NCBI GenBank assembly: GCA_038223055.1
Contig: JBBRHF010000027.1
Span: forward strand, 1 to 30,048
Length of the DNA: 30,048 nucleotides
Direction of reading: 5' to 3'
DNA from: JBBRHF01 sp038223055
GTDB lineage: Bacteria; Actinomycetota; Actinomycetes; JACCUZ01
The notes under the pieces are model-generated. The model was not told where the DNA came from. It did no database searches and saw only the letters and a program-made list of their open reading frames with translations. This document shows, in pieces, positions 24,599 to 30,048 of this stretch (positions are counted from its first letter, which is position 1; every line of letters starts with the position of its first letter). The position numbers and the translations under genes were made by a program.

Positions 24599-27343
24599 TC
24601 AGCCATGGGCGGAAGAGTCCGGGTCGACGATGCCCTCGCCGACGTGCGCGCCGGCCTGGGCCAGGTTGGACAGCTCCTCGAGCTCGGCCAGCACCGGCCC
24701 ATGTTTGTCGACGCACAGCACGACCAGGTCGCCCGGGTTGGCGCGGGCCATGCAGTGGTGCACCGCCGAGATCTCCTCGAGGACGATCTCGATCTGCTTG
24801 CACCGTGCCCCGGCCGCCATGCTCGCGCGGGCACCCTCGGCGACCAGCGCCGCCGAGACACCCGCAGGCCGGCGTCGCAACGAGGCGTCCTCGCGCACGA
24901 CGAGCACATCGAAGTGCTCCGCGGCGACTGCCCCGAGCTCGCGGATGTCGTCGTCGCGTCGGTCGCCGGCGGCACCGACCATGCCGATCCGCGACGGCTT
25001 GGCCAGGTCGGACACCGCAGCGTGGGTCTTGCTGAGCTCCTCGACGAAGTCGCCCAGCATCCGCATGCCCGGGGCGTTGTGGCAATAGTCCACGATCACC
25101 GTCGCCCCGGTCACCTCGATCAAGTTCAGCCGGCCCGGGGACAGGTAGTAGGACGTCGTGAAGGTCCGGAGCCCTTGCCGGATGTCGTGCAACGCCGCGC
25201 CTGCCGCGAAGGCCGCGCCCGCGGCGGCCAACGCGTTCTGCACGTTCATCTTCGCCCGACCCCCGAAGGTCGCCGGCAGCAGGTGGGTCCACGCGAGCTG
25301 CATCGACCGGCGGCCGTGGCGGATGACGATCATTTCGCCGAGGTCACCCCGTTCGAGCACGACTGCGCGCCCGCCGCGACGGCAGTGCTCGTCGATCATG
25401 TCCAGCGTCTCGCTGCCTTCCGGAGCCATCGAGAACCACACGACGTCACCCGAGCAGCGGCGGCGCATGCCGCGGACCAGGACGTCGTCGGCGTTCAGAA
25501 CGGCGTAGCCGTTGCGCGGGACCGCCTCCACGATGACCTGCTTCACTTCGGCGAGCTGTTCGAGGGTGTTGATGCCGCGCAGGCCGAGGTGGTCAGGCGC
25601 GATGTTGAGCACCACGGCGACGTCGTTGCGTTCGTAGCCCAGCCCCTCGCGCAGGATCCCGCCGCGGGCCACCTCGAACACCGCAAAATCGACCCGTGGG
25701 TTCTGCAGCACCATCCGCGCCGATTTCGGCCCGGACGCGTCGGCTCGGATCACGAGGCGCTCGTCAACGACGATGCCGTCGGTGGAGGTCATGCCGACCT
25801 TGTGCCCCATGCCCTTGAAGACGTGCGCGATCATCCGCGCCGTCGTGGTCTTGCCGTTGGTGCCCGTCACCGCGACGATCGGGATGCGGCTCGGCGCCCC
25901 GGGCGGGAAGAGCAGGTCGACGACGGGCTTGGCGACGTACTGCGGCTCGCCGACCGTCGGGTGGGTGTGCATCCGGAAGCCGGGTGCGGCATTCACCTCG
26001 CAGATCGCGCCGCCAGCCTCGCGCACCGGTTCGGCGATGTCGGGGCAGATGAAGTCGATGCCGGCGACGTCGAGTCCGACGACCCGCGCGGCCTCCTCGG
26101 CGATCTCGACGTTGTCCGGGTGGGCCTCCATGGTGCGGTCGATCGAGATGCCGCCGGTCGACATGTTCCCGGTGAGGGACAGCAACACCTTCGTCCCTGA
26201 GGGCGGTACGTCGTCCATGGCGAACCCCTGGTCGTGCACCAGTTTGACTGCGGTGTCGTCGACCGTGATCCGCGTCAGGACCTTCTCGTGGCCCACGCCG
26301 CGTCGCGGGTCGGCGTTGGTGTCCTCGACCAGGTCGTGCACCGTGCGCACGCCGTCGCCGATCACGTGGGCCGGCACCCGCTCGGCCAGCGCGACCATGC
26401 GCCCGCCGATCACCAGCACGCGATAGTCCTTGCCGGTGATGAAGGACTCGACGATGACCCAGCCGCGCCGCGACTGCGCCTCGGCCACGTCGTACGCCTC
26501 GCGTAGTTGGTCGTCGCTGCGGATGTCCAGGACGACGCCTCGGCCGTGGTTGCCATCTAGCGGCTTGCACACCACGGGGTAGCCGAACCGCCGGCCGGCA
26601 GCCACGGCCGCGTCGGCGTTGCGCACCGCCTGCGAGCGCGGCACGGGCAGCCCGGCCTGCAACAGCAGCCGCGTGGTGAGCTCCTTGTCGCCGGCCAGCG
26701 CCGAGGTCTTGGAGGTCATCGTGGCCCGGATGCGCTGCTGGTGGACGCCTTGCCCCAGCTGGACCAGCGAGTGCTCGTTGAGGCGAAGCCACGGGATGTC
26801 GCGTGCGACGGCCTCGTCCAGGATCGCCTGGGTCGAGGGGCCGAACGCCGTACGCCCTGCCTGGATAAGGAACGCCTCGAGCTCGCCGCCGAGGTCGAAC
26901 TCGGGGTCGGCCCGCACCAGGTGGTTCACCAGGCGTACGGCGAGGCGCCCCGCCGCCAGGCCGACCCGCTCGTCGGTGAATCCGAAGATGAGGTTGTACT
27001 GCCCGGGAACGCCGGTGCCGCGGGTCTTGCCGCGCCGGATGTCGTGGCCGGCCTCTTGCTGCAGTTGCAGGGCCACGTGCTCGGCTACATGTCCGAGCCA
27101 GGTGCCCTCCTGCAAGCGTTCGAGGAAGCCGCCCCGCTTGCCCCGCGAACAGGTGTGCCTGGCCAGCCCGGGCAGTGCCTCGATCAACCCGTCGGCGAAC
27201 CCAGGCAGTAGGTTGGTGGGGAACTCCTCGAGCGACCCGAGCTCCACCACGAGGTGGATGGTCGGGTCGTAGGACCAGACGTTCGCCCCCCGATAGACCC
27301 GCGTCTCCACGATCGCGAGGTCGGGTGTGGGGGAGGTGCTCAC
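24599..27343 (-). CDS. cphA: Cyanophycin synthetase
   Basis: This 914-residue enzyme builds cyanophycin, a polyaspartate backbone with arginine on each side chain, using ATP. The N-terminal domain is about residues 1-165. The ATP-grasp domain (about 200-480) adds aspartate and includes TSKTSALAGDKELT, YPVVCKPLDGNHGRGV and the metal-binding ICEVNAAPGFRMH. The C-terminal Mur-ligase domain (about 487-914) adds arginine and has P-loop TGTNGKTTT (493-501), EVARGGIL and NIAPDHLG. The length fits the family (about 870-910). GTG 27343 overlaps the cphB stop by 4 bp, with GAGGAGA upstream; the frame stays open further upstream only across cphB. With cphB it forms a complete nitrogen-storage operon. 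Confidence 0.95.
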   Translation of the reverse strand: MSTSPTPDLAIVETRVYRGANVWSYDPTIHLVVELGSLEEFPTNLLPGFADGLIEALPGLARHTCSRGKRGGFLERLQEGTWLGHVAEHVALQLQQEAGHDIRRGKTRGTGVPGQYNLIFGFTDERVGLAAGRLAVRLVNHLVRADPEFDLGGELEAFLIQAGRTAFGPSTQAILDEAVARDIPWLRLNEHSLVQLGQGVHQQRIRATMTSKTSALAGDKELTTRLLLQAGLPVPRSQAVRNADAAVAAGRRFGYPVVCKPLDGNHGRGVVLDIRSDDQLREAYDVAEAQSRRGWVIVESFITGKDYRVLVIGGRMVALAERVPAHVIGDGVRTVHDLVEDTNADPRRGVGHEKVLTRITVDDTAVKLVHDQGFAMDDVPPSGTKVLLSLTGNMSTGGISIDRTMEAHPDNVEIAEEAARVVGLDVAGIDFICPDIAEPVREAGGAICEVNAAPGFRMHTHPTVGEPQYVAKPVVDLLFPPGAPSRIPIVAVTGTNGKTTTARMIAHVFKGMGHKVGMTSTDGIVVDERLVIRADASGPKSARMVLQNPRVDFAVFEVARGGILREGLGYERNDVAVVLNIAPDHLGLRGINTLEQLAEVKQVIVEAVPRNGYAVLNADDVLVRGMRRRCSGDVVWFSMAPEGSETLDMIDEHCRRGGRAVVLERGDLGEMIVIRHGRRSMQLAWTHLLPATFGGRAKMNVQNALAAAGAAFAAGAALHDIRQGLRTFTTSYYLSPGRLNLIEVTGATVIVDYCHNAPGMRMLGDFVEELSKTHAAVSDLAKPSRIGMVGAAGDRRDDDIRELGAVAAEHFDVLVVREDASLRRRPAGVSAALVAEGARASMAAGARCKQIEIVLEEISAVHHCMARANPGDLVVLCVDKHGPVLAELEELSNLAQAGAHVGEGIVDPDSSAHG

Positions 27344-28212
27344 GAGTCGTTCTCCTCTGTCTGGTGCAGCAACTGGTGAGCAAGGTTCGGTTCCTCGAAG
27401 GCAACCAACCGGCGCTCGTCGAGATCGAACTGGGCTCCTGCGGGAAGGGTGTGCACGACCACGCCGGACAGCAGCAGGGGCGCCCCGTGCTCGGCCTGGT
27501 GGGCGTCGGTCACGGCCCGCGAGGCGTCCGCGGCGAAGACGCAACCTGCGCCGATGACGTCCATGACGTGCCCGCCGGTGATGATCGCGGCGGTGTCTTC
27601 GTCGACGCCGACACCGAGCAGGTCGGGGGAGCGGGCGACGAGGGACAGCAGGCGGCCGTATCGGCTGCGCTGGTCGAAGTGCTGGTCGATCACGACACCG
27701 GACAGCAGCCCGAGCCCCGACGCCATCTGAGTGATGCCCTGCCGGGGTGAGTCGGACTCGTCGCCGAAGGCGACCATGTGGGTGCTCATGACGCTGGCCC
27801 CCGCCGACGTGCCCGCCACGATTGCCCCACGGTGGTAGGCCTCATGGATAGCCCCGCCGAACCGGGTCCCCGTGATGACCGCCGACAGCTTGAGCTGGTT
27901 GCCCCCGGTCAGGAACACCGCGTCGACGCCCTCGAGCGCGGCGGCCGCGGCCGGGTCGTCGGCCTGCTCTCGCGTCTCGGGCCGCAGCCGGCGCACCGTC
28001 GCGACCCCCAGCTCGAGGAATGCCGTCTCGTAGGCGTCCAGGATCTCCTCGCCCAGCGAGGACGCCGTCGCGACCACAGCGATCGTGGTGGCGTCCCCGC
28101 CCGCTCGGCGGACCAGCTCACGCAGGATCGTGCGGTCCCCGAGCCGGTCCTCCGCGCCCCCGATCACGAACAGCGTGGCGGCGTCCGGATGGGTCCAGGG
28201 GGGATGCGGCAC
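27340..28212 (-). CDS. cphB: Cyanophycinase
   Basis: A 290-residue serine peptidase of family S51 that cuts cyanophycin into beta-aspartyl-arginine dipeptides. The nucleophile elbow is GTSAGAS with Ser136. The conserved DQHFDQRSRYGRL segment carries His178, and LFVIGGAEDR and FLTGGNQLKL are typical of the family. No signal peptide is seen, so it should act on intracellular granules rather than on external polymer. GTG 28212 is chosen because TACGCT ends 7 nt upstream (leaderless) and the family N-terminus begins here. It is first in the cphB-cphA operon, so breakdown and synthesis genes are co-transcribed. No isoaspartyl dipeptidase gene, needed to finish degradation, is in the window. Confidence 0.94.
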   Translation of the reverse strand: MPHPPWTHPDAATLFVIGGAEDRLGDRTILRELVRRAGGDATTIAVVATASSLGEEILDAYETAFLELGVATVRRLRPETREQADDPAAAAALEGVDAVFLTGGNQLKLSAVITGTRFGGAIHEAYHRGAIVAGTSAGASVMSTHMVAFGDESDSPRQGITQMASGLGLLSGVVIDQHFDQRSRYGRLLSLVARSPDLLGVGVDEDTAAIITGGHVMDVIGAGCVFAADASRAVTDAHQAEHGAPLLLSGVVVHTLPAGAQFDLDERRLVAFEEPNLAHQLLHQTEENDS

Positions 28213-28219
28213 GCGCCGA

Positions 28220-28225
28220 AGCGTA
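28220..28225 (-). promoter_or_regulatory. Putative -10 box of leaderless cphB-cphA transcript
   Basis: On the minus strand this is TACGCT, matching TANNNT, with 7 nt (tcggcgc) to the cphB GTG. It is the only promoter-like element I see for the cyanophycin operon. Confidence 0.6.
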
Positions 28226-28325
28226 CGACGACGAGTCCGCGCGCCGCGCGCCCACCATGCCATGGACCAGCCGGCGCCCGCCGTGAATGCCGCCCATCAC
28301 TGCGCGCCGGTGAGTTCGGCCAGGA

Positions 28326-28331
28326 CACAAT
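28326..28331 (+). promoter_or_regulatory. Putative -10 box of leaderless sixA-like transcript
   Basis: CACAAT lies 6 nt (gcgctc) before the ATG of the phosphatase gene. It is one mismatch from TANNNT, with the spacing seen elsewhere in the window. Confidence 0.45.
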
Positions 28332-28337
28332 GCGCTC

Positions 28338-28862
28338 ATGAAGTTGCTGCTCATGCGTCACGCCGACGCCGCCTCGGCGCCCGACACCACCGACCACGAT
28401 CGCCCGCTCTCCCAGCGCGGCGAGTCCGACGCCGTGCTGATGGGCCGGTGGCTGCGGGACCGGCTCGGCGGGCCTCCGGGGCGGGCGGACCTGACCGTCG
28501 ACATGGTGCTGTGCTCGAGCGCGGCGCGGGCTCGACGTACATGGGAGCTGGTTTCCGCCGCGCTGGCATCCGCTCCCGAGGTGGTCTACCTCCGGGAGAT
28601 CTATCACGCCGGCCCGGACGAGATGCTGCACGCGCTGGCTGGTGTGCCGAGCGACGTGGCCAGTGTGGCCGTGGTCGGCCACAACCCGACGGTCACGCTG
28701 CTTGGCCGCCGGCTCACCGACGGCGAGGCGAGTCATTTTCCGGCCGGTGCGGTGGCCGTCATCGAGGTCGACGGGAGCTGGACCGAGCCGACCGGCAGCC
28801 GGTTGCTCGAGCTCGTCACCCCGGAGTCGGTGCGGGCCGAGGGGGGCGGGACCGCTCGTTGA
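28338..28862 (+). CDS. SixA-like histidine phosphatase family protein
   Basis: A 174-residue member of the histidine phosphatase superfamily, close in size and pattern to phosphohistidine phosphatase SixA. The catalytic RHG-type motif is LMRHADA with His8, a second histidine is His115 in VVGHNPTV, and the likely acid is Glu87 in LREIYHAGPDEML. In SixA the substrate is a phosphohistidine on a signalling or phosphotransfer protein. Here the substrate is unknown. It diverges from cphB over 125 bp. ATG 28338 begins directly with the first strand (MKLLLMRH). It ends at the border of a degenerate region. Confidence 0.9.
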   Translation: MKLLLMRHADAASAPDTTDHDRPLSQRGESDAVLMGRWLRDRLGGPPGRADLTVDMVLCSSAARARRTWELVSAALASAPEVVYLREIYHAGPDEMLHALAGVPSDVASVAVVGHNPTVTLLGRRLTDGEASHFPAGAVAVIEVDGSWTEPTGSRLLELVTPESVRAEGGGTAR

Positions 28863-28906
28863 CCATGGGCAAACCCCGGACGTCGGCTTCGTGGCACTCT
28901 GGCGCA

Positions 28907-28969
28907 ATGGATGCCACGCTCGTCCTCGGTCAGCAGGGGTCAGCAGGGCCGACTCGTCATTCCGGCTGA
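28907..28969 (+). pseudogene. AbrB/SpoVT-type antitoxin fragment, frameshifted
   Basis: From ATG 28907 the first nine codons read MDATLVLGQ, then a 10-bp tandem duplication (ggtcagcagg at 28928-28937 and 28938-28947) shifts the frame and a stop follows soon. Removing one copy restores MDATLVLGQQG-RLVIPAEVRA, the start of an AbrB-like swapped-hairpin DNA-binding domain as found in VapB-type antitoxins. After the RA the expected remainder is not visible in any frame, so the gene is both frameshifted and truncated. A CACTCT box 6 nt before the ATG may be its old leaderless promoter. No toxin gene is recognisable. Confidence 0.6.
28928..28948 (+). repeat. 10-bp tandem duplication causing a frameshift
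   Basis: The sequence has exact 10-bp periodicity from 28928 to 28948. The duplication inserts 10 bases, so it is frame-breaking for the AbrB-like fragment that contains it. Confidence 0.85.
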
Positions 28970-29002
28970 AGTCCGCGCCCCGCGCCCGACTCCGCCGAAT
29001 AG

Positions 29003-29300
29003 CGCCTGGCCGAGTACGCCCGGCTCTTCGAGGCTGCATTCGTCTCCCGCGAGCGCACAGATGAGGGCGGCCGGTGGCGGTTGCGAGCCGATCCCGAGCT
29101 CCGTGCCCGGGCGCAGAACCTGGCAGCCCGGGAGAACACCTGCTGCACCTCCATGACGAACACCATCACCGTCGAAGGGGAGCACGTGCTTTGCGACGCG
29201 ACCACCATCGACGACCCGGCCGCCCGAGCAGTCCTGGACGGGCGCTATCCGACGGTGTGTGTTTGCCGCTGCTCTCCCTGGCCGAGGTTGGCCGGGTCAG
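29003..29300 (+). pseudogene. Remnant of a small conserved protein
   Basis: An open frame beginning directly after an in-frame TAG (29000-29002) reads RLAEYARLFEAAFVSRER, then LAARENTCCTSMTNTITVEG and DDPAARAVLD. It resembles a small actinobacterial protein of unknown function that carries an LAARExxCC signature, and which I associate loosely with metal-resistance neighbourhoods. The family N-terminus is missing. After VLD (about 29240) the similarity ends and the frame drifts into low-quality sequence, ending at 29374. TTG 29081 or CTG 29006 could start a shortened product. A broken gene is more likely. Confidence 0.45.
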
Positions 29301-29347
29301 TGGGAGCTCCTCGGGTTCCGCGTGGATCGGTTGGGACTGATGCGTAT

Positions 29348-29834
29348 CTAGTCGATCAGCAGCCTGGCCGGTAGATCGGGCAGGGGCGTGTCGTTTCCTG
29401 GCCATGCCCCGCCGATCGCAAGGTTGATCAGAAGGTAGAAGGCTGATTGAAGGGCCAGATCCGTCCAGGTACCTGTGCTGGTGTCAGTCGGTGGTAGGGA
29501 TCTCCGTCGAACAACCAGGTGATTTCATCATCGTTCCAGTTGACGCCGTAGGTGTGAAAGTCTCCGACGAGGTCGGCGCCGGCCTGATGCGCGCGACCAA
29601 GCCCACCGCGAGCCCGGAGTAGCCGGGTGCGTGCAACGTTCCGTGGACCGTGCCGGGGTCGCATCCGACGTGTTCCATGACGTCGATCTCGCCGCACGCG
29701 GGCCATCCCATCTGATCGATATTGCTGCCGAGCATCCAGAACGCTGGCCACGTGCCCCGTCCTCCGGGCACCTTCATTTTCGCCTCGATAAGGCCGTAGC
29801 GGACGGTGAAGCGGTTCTTAGCCTGAATCCGTGG
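29348..29834 (-). pseudogene. GH16 beta-glucanase pseudogene
   Basis: Reading the minus strand and allowing frame changes gives a glycoside hydrolase family 16 domain in order: RIQAKNRFTVRYGLIEAKM, KVPGGRGTWPAFWMLGSN, the catalytic GEIDVMEHVG, then DFHTYGVNWNDDEITWLFDG, YHRLTPAQVPG, and YLLINLAIGGAWPG. The breaks are a frameshift near 29600, another near 29440, and a TAG (29348-29350) where the family has Tyr in LLIDYVRVY. The 5' part, with signal peptide and first strands, is absent upstream of about 29834, where mobile-element sequence begins. The original enzyme would have cut beta-1,3- or mixed-linkage glucans outside the cell. It cannot be functional now. Confidence 0.85.
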
Positions 29835-29866
29835 ACGGGCGGGGTGGGTGTCGGCGTGGGAACGAG

Positions 29867-29938
29867 GAAAGTGCCTTCTGTACCGGGAGAATCTGGATTG
29901 TTGAGACCCGATCCGGACCGGTTCTGGAAGGCACTTTC
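29867..29938. repeat. 12-bp inverted repeat before the transposase start
   Basis: Arms gaaagtgccttc (29867-29878) and gaaggcactttc (29927-29938) are exact reverse complements with 48 nt between. The second arm contains most of the ggaagg ribosome binding site and ends 1 nt before the transposase GTG. The left arm may overlap the element's terminal inverted repeat. Confidence 0.75.
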
Positions 29939-29939
29939 A

Positions 29940-30048
29940 GTGAAACTATCTCACGCCTGGTCCCGCGCGGTGCCCGAGTTCGATGACGAGCGGCTGGTGT
30001 CGTGCGCCGGGCTGATGCCGGTGATGGCGTTGGCCGAGCAGGCGGGCC
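29940..30048 (+). CDS. IS1380-family transposase, N-terminal part (cut by window end)
   Basis: From GTG 29940 the frame is open to the window end and encodes 36 complete residues, beginning VKLSHAWSRAVPEFDDERLV and continuing SCAGLMPVMALAEQAG. This is the characteristic start of IS1380-family DDE transposases (a LSH-W start followed by an SCAGL-PV-ALAE segment). The ribosome binding site ggaagg at 29926-29931 is 8 nt upstream and lies inside the second arm of an inverted repeat. The catalytic residues are beyond the window, so activity cannot be judged. Confidence 0.8.
   Translation, partial: MKLSHAWSRAVPEFDDERLVSCAGLMPVMALAEQAG

Larger units (their letters stand above)
29867..30048 (+). mobile_element. 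Left end of an IS1380-family insertion sequence
   Basis: The transposase N-terminus resembles IS1380-family transposases, and the preceding 70 bp are a structured leader. The outer boundary lies somewhere between 29832, where GH16 homology ends, and about 29867. I cannot define the terminal repeat or target duplication without the right end, which is outside the window. Confidence 0.65.

Overview
The window is a GC-rich chromosomal segment from an actinobacterium (Actinomycetota). The signs are GTG/ATG starts with many 4-bp gene overlaps, TANNNT promoter boxes placed 6-7 nt before start codons (leaderless mRNAs), a neighbouring FabG/InhA-type enoyl reductase pair, a SURF1 protein, DUF3099, and small actinobacterial families. 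I cannot place it below phylum from the sequence alone. No rRNA, tRNA or CRISPR array is visible.

Layout. 1-86: a 20-bp tandem repeat cut by the window edge. 87-5006: formate-tetrahydrofolate ligase (fhs, minus) divergent from a small HTH protein coupled to a crotonase, then an ABC exporter. 5007-5395: no gene, but a long C-tract (G-rich on the minus strand) and a perfect 12-bp inverted repeat. 5396-8415: an SMR-like membrane protein and an atypical SDR (minus), divergent from a sirtuin overlapping an LD-carboxypeptidase. 8481-12941: GH15 glycosidase and SURF1 (minus), moaA (plus), a Cys-rich small protein and DUF3099 (minus). 12989-16168: a secreted beta-propeller protein divergent from an OmpR-type two-component system. 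16165-19070: the tldD-pmbA metalloprotease pair (minus). 19192-22434: fabG, an InhA/FabI-type reductase and a cyanophycin-synthetase-like Mur ligase, closely packed on the plus strand. 22514-24445: a secreted Asp-box propeller protein. 24599-28212: cyanophycinase (cphB) and cyanophycin synthetase (cphA), overlapping, on the minus strand. 28338-28862: a SixA-type phosphatase. 28863-30048: decaying DNA, with an AbrB-like fragment broken by a 10-bp duplication, a second protein remnant, a GH16 glucanase pseudogene and the left end of an IS1380-family element running off the window.

How it fits together. Most genes are housekeeping: C1 metabolism, fatty-acid elongation, molybdenum cofactor synthesis, cytochrome oxidase assembly, proteolysis and peptidoglycan recycling. 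The distinctive part is 20.7-28.2 kb. A complete cyanophycin (multi-L-arginyl-poly-L-aspartate) synthesis and breakdown operon lies near a second CphA-related ligase. That ligase keeps the CphA N-terminal domain and Mur-ligase domain but has no ATP-grasp domain. It is the best candidate here for an undescribed enzyme activity. The right 1.2 kb looks like an accessory region that collects insertions and broken genes.
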